The position numbers were made by a program, and so were the translations under genes. The notes under the pieces are model-generated. The model was not told the DNA's origin, did no database searches, and was given only the letters and a program-made list of their open reading frames with translations. This document shows, in pieces, positions 1-6,967 of a stretch of 10,222 bases of DNA (its first letter is position 1; every line of letters starts with the position of its first letter). Source of the stretch: Limnohabitans sp. (GTDB lineage Bacteria; Pseudomonadota; Gammaproteobacteria; Burkholderiales; Burkholderiaceae_C); the NCBI GenBank assembly GCA_021731425.1, contig JAKFXJ010000194.1, forward strand, positions 1 through 10,222. Reading direction: 5' to 3'.

Positions 1-551
1 ACCGAGACACCCCGCGCCTTGAGGCTTTGCAGGTACTGGCCCACCAACTCAACAATTTTGGGGGCCAGGCCCTCGGTGGGCTCGTCGATGATGATGAGAT
101 CGGGGTCGCCCATAAGGGTGCGGCACAACGTGAGCATTTGCTGCTCACCGCCCGAGAGCACGCCCGCTTCGGTGTGTTCCCGCTCTTTGAGACGAGGGAA
201 CATGGCAAACATGTCGTCAAAAGACCAGCGGCCGTTTTGTCCACTGCGCTTTTGACCCAGCTGCAGGTTTTGGCTCACCGTGAGCTTGGGGAAAATCTCG
301 CGGTTTTCTGGCACATAGCCCACGCCCAGGTGCGCAATTTCGTAGGCCTTTTTGCCCTGGATGGGCTGGCCTTTCCAGTCAATGCGGCCCTCGCATTCCA
401 CCAAACCCATGATGGCTTTGGCGGTGGTGGAGCGGCCGGAACCGTTGCGCCCGAGCAAGGCCACGATCTCGCCCTCCCCGACTGCAAAATTGACGCCATG
501 CAGCACATGGCTTTTGCCGTAATAGGCATGAAGGTTGTCGATTTGCAGCAT
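1..551 (-). CDS. livF: LivF-type ABC importer ATPase, C-terminus beyond the left edge
   Basis: One of two cytoplasmic ATPases that power a branched-chain amino acid (HAAT/Liv) family importer. The first 183 codons are visible of a family length near 235. Read from the ATG at 551-549, the Walker A is GRNGSGRST (residues 34-42), the LivF-typical PENR segment follows at 81-84, the signature LSGGEQ is at 132-137 and the Walker B LIIIDE at 152-157, with catalytic Glu157. The H-loop histidine lies off the window. The invariant Walker A lysine is replaced by Arg40 (codon 434-432). I recall an Arg at this place in other betaproteobacterial LivF proteins, so it is probably a lineage trait and not damage. 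The start codon overlaps the livG stop by one base (TGATG), implying translational coupling. The LivF versus LivG split rests on the PENR segment, the canonical LSGGEQ and the last position in the gene order. Confidence 0.93.
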   Translation of the reverse strand, partial: MLQIDNLHAYYGKSHVLHGVNFAVGEGEIVALLGRNGSGRSTTAKAIMGLVECEGRIDWKGQPIQGKKAYEIAHLGVGYVPENREIFPKLTVSQNLQLGQKRSGQNGRWSFDDMFAMFPRLKEREHTEAGVLSGGEQQMLTLCRTLMGDPDLIIIDEPTEGLAPKIVELVGQYLQSLKARGVS

Positions 552-1321
552 CAATGGCCTCCCGCTTGGCTGTCTGCGACCGGAGAGCCCAGATAAGCCT
601 CTTGCACTTTGGCGTTGGCCCGCACGGCCTCGGGGCTGTCGAAGGCAATGACTTCGCCATACACCACCACCGCGATCTTGTCGGCCAGGCCAAACACCAC
701 GCCCATGTCGTGTTCCACCGTCAGCAGGGTTTTGCCCACGGTGACGTCTTTGATGAGCTGAATGAAACGCGAAGTCTCACTCTTGCTCATGCCGGCTGTC
801 GGCTCGTCCAGCAAAATCACATCCGAGCCGCCCGCGATGGTCACGCCAATTTCCAGCGCCCGCTGCTCGGCATAGGTCAGGTTGACCGCCAGCACGTCGC
901 GTTTTTTGTCCAAATGGATCATGTCCAGCAACTCGTCGGTGCGCTCGTTGGCGTCTTTCAGGCCCGACAGGAACTTGAAAAAGCTGTACTTGTAGCCCAA
1001 GCTCCAGAGCACCGCGCAGCGCAAGTTTTCAAACACGCTCAACTTGGGAAAGATGTTGGTGATCTGGAAGCTGCGCGACAGCCCCATGCGGTTGATCTCA
1101 TAAGGCGTTTTGTTCTGAATGGCTTGGCCGTTCAGCAATATCTCACCGCTGGTCGGGCCAAAGCGGCCGCTGATCAGGTTAAAAAGCGTGGACTTGCCAG
1201 CCCCGTTCGGGCCGATCACGGCCACACGCTCACCCGCATTGACCGCCAGGTTGACGCCTCGGATGATTTCGGTCTTGCCGAAGTTCTTGCGCACGTCTTG
1301 GAGTTCGAGGGCGTAACTCAT
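551..1321 (-). CDS. livG: LivG-type ABC importer ATPase
   Basis: Second ATPase of the Liv-type importer, expected to pair with LivF under the LivH/LivM membrane core. It is 256 residues, a normal LivG length. The Walker A GPNGAGKST is at 37-45, the Q-loop Gln86 in SRSFQIT, the signature position reads LTYAEQ at 148-153, Walker B VILLDE is at 168-173 with Glu173, and the H-loop His204 is in TVEHDM. The INRMGLSRSFQ stretch before the Q-loop is typical of LivG. The signature is unusual: LivG proteins normally have a Gly in the fourth place (as in LAYGQQ of E. coli), here Ala151. The gene overlaps livM by 4 nt (ATGA at 1321-1318) and livF by 1 nt, so all three are probably translated as a coupled unit. 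Confidence 0.96.
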   Translation of the reverse strand: MSYALELQDVRKNFGKTEIIRGVNLAVNAGERVAVIGPNGAGKSTLFNLISGRFGPTSGEILLNGQAIQNKTPYEINRMGLSRSFQITNIFPKLSVFENLRCAVLWSLGYKYSFFKFLSGLKDANERTDELLDMIHLDKKRDVLAVNLTYAEQRALEIGVTIAGGSDVILLDEPTAGMSKSETSRFIQLIKDVTVGKTLLTVEHDMGVVFGLADKIAVVVYGEVIAFDSPEAVRANAKVQEAYLGSPVADSQAGGH

Positions 1322-2610
1322 AAAGCCGTTTCCCTTCTCTTGATTTCTTTTTCGATGTCGGTTTGGATTTCGCCCCAGTCACGTGCAAACTGCCTGCGGG
1401 CCAGCTCGAACAAGCCCAAGCCCGTGAGCATCACAAAGGCCGAGCCGAACCAGCTGTCCAGGCTCTTGGCGTTGAGCGTGGCGCCCATGAACTTGACCGT
1501 GTCACCCAAAGCCGAATTGAGCTGCAGGTGGTAGACCATCTCGATCATGGCCCCAGCCCCGGCCAGCATGACGATGGCCGTCACCCCCAGACCCAGGTAG
1601 CTGGTCCAGATCTGGCGCAACTTGCCAAACTTGGCCACCCGCAGGTTCATCATGATCAGGCTGGCAATGCCGCCCGGGGCGTACATGACCATGAACAGGA
1701 ACACGAGACCCAGATACAGCAGCCAGGCCTTGGTCAACTCGGACAACAGCACAAAAGCGATGATCATCAAAATCGCGCCGATGATGGGACCAAAGAAGAA
1801 GGTAGCCCCTCCCAAAAAAGTGAAGAGCAAATAGGCGCCCGAGCGCCCAGCCCCGACCACCTCTGCGGTCACGATTTCGAAGTTGAGTGCGCCCAAACCC
1901 CCGGCAATGCCAGCAAAAAAGCCCGAGATGATGAACGCCGAATACCGCACACGTTGTGTGTTGTAGCCGATGAACTCAACCCGTTCAGGGTTGTCGCGCA
2001 CAGCGTTCAAAATCCGGCCCAACGGTGTTTGGGTGAAGGCATACATCAGCGCCACACACACAAAGGTGTAGACCGCAATCAGGTAGTACACCTGAATTTG
2101 TGGGCCATAAGTGATGCCAAAAAATGGTTGACCCGCGACCCGGTTGCCCGATACACCTGCCTCACCCCCGAAAAACTCAGAGAACATCAGCGACATGGCG
2201 AACACCAATTCGGCCACGCCCAGTGTGATCATGGCAAAGGGGGTGCCCGATTTGCGGGTGGTGACCCAGCCCAACAAAATGGCAAAGCCCATGCCCGCCA
2301 CGCCGCCCACGATGGGCAGCAGACTGACCGGGATGTTGAGCTTGCCGCCACTGACGGCATTGAGTGCGTGAATCGCCATGTAAGAGCCTAGGCCGGTATA
2401 GACCGCATGGCCAAAGCTCAACATGCCGCCTTGCCCCAACAAGATGTTGTAAGACAGACAGGCAATGATGGCGATGCCCATTTGCGCCAGCATGGTCACG
2501 GACAGATTGCTGGTAAAGACCAGTGGCGAAGCCAAAAGTACCAACGCGAACAGGCTCCAGATGACCCAGCGGCCGACGTTGTAAGGTTTGAATTTGTAAA
2601 CAGCAGCCAT
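1318..2610 (-). CDS. livM: LivM-type ABC importer permease with C-terminal extension
   Basis: Inner-membrane permease subunit of the Liv-type importer. It is 430 residues. The core, about residues 15-320, has the family segment LSYNILLGQGGMLSFGHA (52-69), several hydrophobic spans, the cytoplasmic coupling segment around GRILNAVRDNPERVEFIGYN (198-217) that contacts an ATPase, and the YAPGGIASL end (310-318) where many LivM proteins stop. About 110 further residues follow, with two more hydrophobic spans (about 337-358 and 388-402) and a charged tail (403-430) rich in Arg, Glu and Lys. Longer LivM proteins are known in betaproteobacteria, so this is not a fusion artefact: the frame is open throughout and the stop overlaps the livG start in the usual ATGA. 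It begins 3 nt after the livH stop. Confidence 0.95.
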   Translation of the reverse strand: MAAVYKFKPYNVGRWVIWSLFALVLLASPLVFTSNLSVTMLAQMGIAIIACLSYNILLGQGGMLSFGHAVYTGLGSYMAIHALNAVSGGKLNIPVSLLPIVGGVAGMGFAILLGWVTTRKSGTPFAMITLGVAELVFAMSLMFSEFFGGEAGVSGNRVAGQPFFGITYGPQIQVYYLIAVYTFVCVALMYAFTQTPLGRILNAVRDNPERVEFIGYNTQRVRYSAFIISGFFAGIAGGLGALNFEIVTAEVVGAGRSGAYLLFTFLGGATFFFGPIIGAILMIIAFVLLSELTKAWLLYLGLVFLFMVMYAPGGIASLIMMNLRVAKFGKLRQIWTSYLGLGVTAIVMLAGAGAMIEMVYHLQLNSALGDTVKFMGATLNAKSLDSWFGSAFVMLTGLGLFELARRQFARDWGEIQTDIEKEIKRRETAL

Positions 2611-2613
2611 GTC

Positions 2614-3648
2614 TTAACCCTCGCGTGTGCCCAAAAGACCCTTGGGCCGGAAGATCAGGATCAGCACCAAAAACAGGTAGGGCAAGATGGGCGCAACCTG
2701 GGATAGCGTGAGCTTGGCAAAGGAGTTCTCCTGCGTGGCGGCCGACAAGGCCCAGCCCATGTCCTTGGCAAAGGACAAGAAGGAATAGTCAATGGCCACC
2801 GCAAATGTCTGGATGACACCGATCAGGACCGAGGCCAAGAAAGCGCCCGACAAAGATCCCATGCCGCCCACCACCACCACCACGAAGATGACCGAGCCCA
2901 CTGTGGCGGCCATGGCTGGCTCGGTCACGAAGGTACTGCCGCCAATCACGCCCGCCAGTCCGGCCAAGCCCGTGCCCGCACCAAACACCAGCATGAACAC
3001 GCGTGGCACGTTGTGGCCGAGCGACTCCACCATTTCGGGGTGGGTCAATGCAGCCTGAATGACCAAGCCAATTCGGGTGCGGGTGAGCAAGAGCCACAAG
3101 GACACGAGCATGAAGAGCGCCACCAGCATCATGAAGCCGCGTGTAGCGGGAAAAGGTGAGCACACCACACGGATGGCTGCATCGGCTGCGCGACACATCT
3201 CAGCGGGAGCGGCTCCCCAAACCACACTCAAGCCGTTGGTAGAGTGGTTGATCAAGGTGAAGGCCGAGCTGCGCAAAATTTCAGGCGGCGGGAACTCGAC
3301 CGCCGTTCTGCCCCAGACCAGCTGAACCAGCTCCAGCACCACATAGGACAGGCCAAACGTGACCAGCAACTCGGGCACATGGCCAAAAGGGTGGACCTTG
3401 CGCAGCGTCAGGCGCTCAAACAAAGCACCACAGGCCCCAACCAACAGCGGAGCAATGACCAGCGCTGGCCAAAACCCGATCCATTCTGAGATGGTGTAGC
3501 CGAAATAGGCACCGACCATGTAGAAGCTGGCGTGCGCGAAGTTGAGCACGCCCATCATGCTGAAAATCAGCGTCAGCCCGGAGCTGAGCATGAACAACAA
3601 CAGCCCGTAACTGAGGCCGTTGAGCATGGAGATGATGAAAAACTCCAT
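2614..3648 (-). CDS. livH: LivH-type ABC importer permease
   Basis: Partner permease of LivM. The N-terminus (FFIISMLNGLSYGLLLFMLS) and the segment FSMMGVLNFAHASFYMVGAY are hallmarks of LivH, and TRTRIGLVIQAALTHPEMVE (about 189-208) is the cytoplasmic coupling segment. I start at the ATG at 3648 (344 residues): the purine-rich GGAAAG at 3660-3655 stands 6 nt ahead of it. The in-frame GTG at 3651 would leave only 3 nt and is less likely. The protein is longer than the roughly 290-310 residues usual for LivH, owing to an insert around residues 135-170 carrying two cysteines (152 and 163, counted from the ATG) and a second insert near 283-310. It is first of the four-gene livHMGF block and lies about 90 nt beyond the terminator that follows the binding-protein gene. 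Confidence 0.94.
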   Translation of the reverse strand: MEFFIISMLNGLSYGLLLFMLSSGLTLIFSMMGVLNFAHASFYMVGAYFGYTISEWIGFWPALVIAPLLVGACGALFERLTLRKVHPFGHVPELLVTFGLSYVVLELVQLVWGRTAVEFPPPEILRSSAFTLINHSTNGLSVVWGAAPAEMCRAADAAIRVVCSPFPATRGFMMLVALFMLVSLWLLLTRTRIGLVIQAALTHPEMVESLGHNVPRVFMLVFGAGTGLAGLAGVIGGSTFVTEPAMAATVGSVIFVVVVVGGMGSLSGAFLASVLIGVIQTFAVAIDYSFLSFAKDMGWALSAATQENSFAKLTLSQVAPILPYLFLVLILIFRPKGLLGTREG

Positions 3649-3694
3649 CACAAACTTTCCAGACCCTGCAAGGTCTTACTGCGTTACCGAAAGT

Positions 3695-3715
3695 GGGTTG
3701 GCCCATGGCCAACCC
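3695..3715 (-). other. Perfect 9-bp inverted repeat in the livH leader
   Basis: The arms GGGTTGGCC and GGCCAACCC flank a 3-nt centre. The repeat lies 46 nt before livH in the transcript that reads through from the binding-protein gene. Only a weak ACTTT follows it on the minus strand, so it is not a classic intrinsic terminator. It could be an RNA stem that stabilises the 5' end of the livHMGF message, or a protein site. The symmetry is seen directly; the role is open. Confidence 0.45.
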
Positions 3716-3739
3716 GGTCTCTGTGGGGCCCGAGAGCCC

Positions 3740-3774
3740 AAAAAAAAGCCCGATGTACCCTCAGGTGATCGGGC
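3740..3774 (-). terminator. Intrinsic terminator after the substrate-binding protein gene
   Basis: On the minus strand a GC-rich stem, GCCCGAT (3774-3768) pairing with ATCGGGC (3754-3748), closes a 13-nt loop that itself holds CCT/AGG. It is followed immediately by eight T residues (3747-3740). This is a textbook Rho-independent terminator. It sits 73 nt past the stop of the binding-protein gene and before livH, so it should end most transcripts there and let only a fraction continue into livHMGF, unless livH has its own promoter in the roughly 90 nt between. Confidence 0.85.
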
Positions 3775-3846
3775 CTTGGCCCAGCCGACCTGCTCTGATT
3801 GACCCCTGAGGGTCACCCAGCAACAGGCAGCGGCAGGGATTGCACC

Positions 3847-5079
3847 TTAGCCAGGACGCTTCATCTGGCAGCTGGTAGGCGTGCTGGAGACATAAGAAGG
3901 GAATTCCTTGACAGGTGCCAAAGTCATGCCAGTGTTCTCTGGGCTGTAGGGGAACTTCTTGTCGGCCTTTTGCCAAACCGTCATCCACAAAGGCTGCTGC
4001 ATTTGGTGGTCAGTCTTGCGCATTTCCACATCACCGTGGTAGCTCTTGAACTTCAGGCCCGACAGGGCTGCGGCTACTTTGACAGGGTCGGTCGACTTGG
4101 CTTTGGCCATGGCTTCACCCAGGGCGTTGTAAATCGTGACCACAGAGGATGTGTAGAAATCGTCGTTGAACTTTTGCTTGAACTCGCCCATCCACTTGCC
4201 AATGTCACCACCCATGTTGTAGTGGCTGTAGGCAATTTGATAAACACGACCAGCACCGGTTTGGCCCAAAGCGGTTGGTGTGCCTGTCACGCCGGTGTAA
4301 TAGGTGTAGAACTTGCCGTTGTAGCCGCCTTCGTTGGCCGCCTTCACCAGCAAAGCCAAGTCAGAGCCCCAATTGCCGGTGATCACGGTATCGGCGCCCG
4401 AGGCCTTGATCTTGGCGATGTAGGGCGAGAAGTCACGCACTTGTGCCAAGGGGTGCAGGTCTTCACCCACGATTTGGACGTCGGAGCGCTTGCGGGCCAG
4501 GTTTTCCTTGGCGAATTTGGCGACTTGGTGACCGTGTGAGTAGTTCTGGTTGAACAGGTACACCTTCTTGATGTCCTTGTCGTCCTTCATGAAGGTGGTC
4601 ATGGCCTCGATCTTCATCGAGGTGTCGGCGTCAAAGCGGAAGTGCCAGTAGCTGCACTTGCTGTTGGTAAAGTCGGGATCCACAGCCGCGTAATTCAGAA
4701 AGATCACCTCTTTGCCGGGATTGCGTTCGTTGTGCTTGTTGACGGCCTCAATCAACGCGCCAGCCACGGAAGAACCGTTGCCTTGGGCAATGTAACGGAC
4801 ACCTTGGTCCAAAGCTGCCTTGAATGCGTTCAGGCTCTCCGCGGGACTAAGTTTGTTGTCGAAAGAAACGATTTCGAACTTGACACCAGCAGGGTTGGTT
4901 TTGCTGAATTTTTCAGCAAAAAACTGGAAGCTTTTGAGTTGGTTACTACCAACAGGGGCCATCAATCCTGAAAGCGGGTCAATGTGGGCAATTTTGACGG
5001 TTTCGCCTTTTTGCGCATAAGCGCCCAGTGAACAAGCGGCCAAAGCGGCGGCGGCGATCAAACGGTGGGTGGTTTTCAT
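3847..5079 (-). CDS. Periplasmic substrate-binding protein of the Liv-type importer
   Basis: Type I periplasmic binding protein (Peripla_BP_6, LivK/UrtA-like) that captures the solute and delivers it to LivHM. It is 410 residues. The N-terminus is a signal peptide: MKTTHR, a hydrophobic core of Leu and Ala, and a likely signal peptidase I site AYA|QKGE at 22/23. LAAC at 13-16 also fits a lipobox, so lipoprotein processing at Cys16 cannot be excluded. The mature part opens with VKIAHIDPLSG and continues with the family's alternating lobes, for example VSFDNKLSPAESLNAFKAAL (71-90). Mature cysteines are at 142 and 404. AGGAGA at 5091-5086 lies 6 nt before the ATG. The 139-nt gap upstream shows no promoter I would defend. 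The terminator downstream separates it from livHMGF. Sequence alone does not fix the ligand: branched-chain amino acids, amides and organic acids are all carried by this family. Confidence 0.94.
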   Translation of the reverse strand: MKTTHRLIAAAALAACSLGAYAQKGETVKIAHIDPLSGLMAPVGSNQLKSFQFFAEKFSKTNPAGVKFEIVSFDNKLSPAESLNAFKAALDQGVRYIAQGNGSSVAGALIEAVNKHNERNPGKEVIFLNYAAVDPDFTNSKCSYWHFRFDADTSMKIEAMTTFMKDDKDIKKVYLFNQNYSHGHQVAKFAKENLARKRSDVQIVGEDLHPLAQVRDFSPYIAKIKASGADTVITGNWGSDLALLVKAANEGGYNGKFYTYYTGVTGTPTALGQTGAGRVYQIAYSHYNMGGDIGKWMGEFKQKFNDDFYTSSVVTIYNALGEAMAKAKSTDPVKVAAALSGLKFKSYHGDVEMRKTDHQMQQPLWMTVWQKADKKFPYSPENTGMTLAPVKEFPSYVSSTPTSCQMKRPG

Positions 5080-5218
5080 TAGAGGTCTCCTGCGTTGTGA
5101 ATCAGAACAGTGTCAGCGTAACCGTTGATGAAACAAATGTGCTCGGGGTTTGCACCTAATGCTTATCACCCGCGCGACTTGAACATGACTTTGGTTGGCC
5201 GCCTTGGCTTGACGCGCA

Positions 5219-6847
5219 TCAAAGGCCAGGCAGCACATAGTCAGCCAATTGCTCGCGCAAACGGGTCTTCAGCATCTTGCCTGTGCCCCCCAAAGGAATG
5301 GCGTCGACAAAGACCACATCGTCCGGAATCTGCCATTTGGCGGTCTTGCCTTCATAAAAAGCGATGAGTTCTTCGCGGCTAAGCTCGGCACCCGGTTTCT
5401 TGACCACACACACAATCGGCCGTTCGTCCCACTTGGGGTGGCGCATGCCAATACAGGCGGCCATGGCCACGGCCGGGTGGGCCATGGCGATGTTTTCCAC
5501 GTCGATCGAGCTGATCCACTCGCCGCCGGACTTGATCACGTCCTTGCTGCGGTCGGTAATCTGCATGAAACCGTCGCTGTCCATGGTGGCCACATCGCCG
5601 GTCGGGAACCAGCCGTCCACCAAGGGGTTGCCGCCTTCTTGCTTGAAGTAAGAGGCGATCACCCAAGGGCCTTTGACCAGCAAATCACCTGCGGACTTGC
5701 CATCGTGGGGCAGTTCACGGCCCTCGGCGTCCACAATTTTCATGTCAATGCCAAAAATGCAGCGGCCCTGCTTCATGCGCAGTTTCATCTGAGCATCGGC
5801 GGGCAAGCTCAGGTGCTTGTTTTTCAGGGTGCACACCGTGCCCAGCGGGCTGAGCTCGGTCATGCCCCAAGCGTGCAACACATCCACGTTGTAATCCTGG
5901 CGGAAGGCGTCGATCATGGCCGGTGGGCAAGCCGAGCCGCCAATCACGGTGCGGTTGAGCTGGCTGAACTTCAGACCCGCAGGCTTCATGTGGCCCAGCA
6001 GCATTTGCCACACGGTGGGCACACCCGCCGCAAAGGTCACGCCTTCGGCTTCGATCAGTTCATAAACCGATTTGCCGTCCAGGGCCGGCCCCGGGAACAC
6101 CAATTTGGCGCCCGCCATGGCCGCGCTGTAGGGAATTCCCCAGGCGTTGACGTGGAACATGGGCACCACGGGCAAGATCGAATCCCGCGCCGAGATGCAC
6201 ATCGAGTCGGGCAATGCGGCGGCGTAGGCGTGCAGCACCGTGGAGCGGTGGCTGTACAAAGCCCCTTTGGGGTTGCCGGTGGTGCCGCTGGTGTAGCACA
6301 AGCTGCAAGCGGTGTTCTCATCCAGATCGGGCCATGTGTAGGTGCTGGGCTGCTGGCCCATCCAGGCCTCGTAGCTCACCAAGTTCGGGATGCCGGTGCC
6401 TTCGGGCAGTTTGTCGGCATCGCACAGCGCCACGTACTGGGTCACGGTCTTGCAATGGGGGTGCAATGCCTGCACCAGCGGTAAGAACGTCATGTCAAAG
6501 CACAGGATCTGATCTTCAGCATGGTTGGCGATCCAGGCCATCTGCTCAGGGTGCAGGCGCGGGTTGATGGTGTGCAGCACACGGCCCGAGCCGCTCACGC
6601 CGAAATACAACTCCAAATGACGGTAACCGTTCCAGGCCAGGGTGGCAATGCGGGCGCCTTGCGGCACTTTTTGCGCATCCAACGCGTTCGCCACCTGGCG
6701 CGAGCGACGGGCGACGTCGGCCCAAGCGTAACGGTGGATGTCTCCCTCCACGCGGCGCGAAACGATTTGGCTGTCGCCGTGGTGTTTTTCCGCAAAGTCG
6801 ATCAGTGAAGAAATCAGCAGTGACTGCTGTTGCATCAATCCCAGCAT
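5219..6847 (-). CDS. AMP-forming acyl-CoA ligase (AlkK/DmdB-like)
   Basis: Cytoplasmic ANL-superfamily enzyme that activates a carboxylic acid with ATP to an acyl-adenylate and then to the CoA thioester. It is 542 residues, full length. Motifs in order: P-loop-like [11 protein letters not shown] (185-195), aromatic FHVNAWG (231-237), GMTELSP (328-334), GWFPTGD (412-418) with Asp418, the hinge [16 protein letters not shown] (431-446), and GGTGK (520-524) with catalytic Lys524. The opening [20 protein letters not shown] resembles the medium-chain fatty acid (AlkK) and methylthiopropionate (DmdB) ligase group, often annotated simply as long-chain fatty-acid CoA ligase; the substrate cannot be set from sequence. 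AGGAG at 6858-6854 stands 6 nt before the ATG. It lies directly upstream of the transporter genes on the same strand (139-nt gap) and divergent from selO. Confidence 0.93.
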   Translation of the reverse strand: MLGLMQQQSLLISSLIDFAEKHHGDSQIVSRRVEGDIHRYAWADVARRSRQVANALDAQKVPQGARIATLAWNGYRHLELYFGVSGSGRVLHTINPRLHPEQMAWIANHAEDQILCFDMTFLPLVQALHPHCKTVTQYVALCDADKLPEGTGIPNLVSYEAWMGQQPSTYTWPDLDENTACSLCYTSGTTGNPKGALYSHRSTVLHAYAAALPDSMCISARDSILPVVPMFHVNAWGIPYSAAMAGAKLVFPGPALDGKSVYELIEAEGVTFAAGVPTVWQMLLGHMKPAGLKFSQLNRTVIGGSACPPAMIDAFRQDYNVDVLHAWGMTELSPLGTVCTLKNKHLSLPADAQMKLRMKQGRCIFGIDMKIVDAEGRELPHDGKSAGDLLVKGPWVIASYFKQEGGNPLVDGWFPTGDVATMDSDGFMQITDRSKDVIKSGGEWISSIDVENIAMAHPAVAMAACIGMRHPKWDERPIVCVVKKPGAELSREELIAFYEGKTAKWQIPDDVVFVDAIPLGGTGKMLKTRLREQLADYVLPGL

Positions 6848-6941
6848 GGGGCGCTCCTGTCAGGTGGAAGGTTTTGAACCGATTCATTGTGCACCCGAGT
6901 TCGGTCGAAACCGGGTCTAAAACCCGCCAAACCGCGGGTGC

Positions 6942-6959
6942 TTGTCAAGGGCGTGACAA
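6942..6959. promoter_or_regulatory. Dyad TTGTCA-N6-TGACAA in the divergent intergenic region
   Basis: A perfect 6-bp inverted repeat with a 6-nt spacer lies in the 120-nt gap between the ligase and selO starts. On the minus strand its inner half contains a consensus -35 hexamer TTGACA (6948-6943), but no good -10 follows at normal spacing. A second inverted repeat, ACCCGC/GCGGGT (6922-6939), is adjacent. The arrangement could be an operator shared by the two divergent units. The symmetry is visible; regulation is inference. Confidence 0.3.
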
Positions 6960-6967
6960 TCACCGAC

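Noticed and set aside
554..1534. Long plus-strand open frame (326 codons) opposite livG and the livM end
   Set aside because: It lies antisense to well-supported Liv genes, is rich in His, Arg and Gln as expected for a GC-rich shadow frame, and has no recognisable domain.
1363..2391. Long plus-strand open frame (342 codons) opposite livM
   Set aside because: The composition is that of the complement of a membrane protein, with many charged and His residues, and the livM frame is fully convincing on the other strand.
3800..3815. Inverted repeat TGACCC-N4-GGGTCA between the binding protein stop and the terminator
   Set aside because: A short stem with no T-run on either strand; not enough for a terminator call, and such symmetry occurs by chance in GC-rich DNA.
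5080..5218. Possible promoter for the binding-protein gene
   Set aside because: TGATAAGCAT-like and TTGTTT-like strings exist on the minus strand, but no -35/-10 pair with acceptable spacing and match could be defended.
5249..6484. Long plus-strand open frame (411 codons) opposite the acyl-CoA ligase
   Set aside because: The ligase carries every ANL motif in order; the opposite frame has repetitive Gly/His-rich composition and no domain.
6887..6967. N-terminal extension of SelO from a TTG codon
   Set aside because: The added 27 residues show no family similarity, TTG is a rare start, and no ribosome binding site was seen; the ATG at 6968 was preferred.
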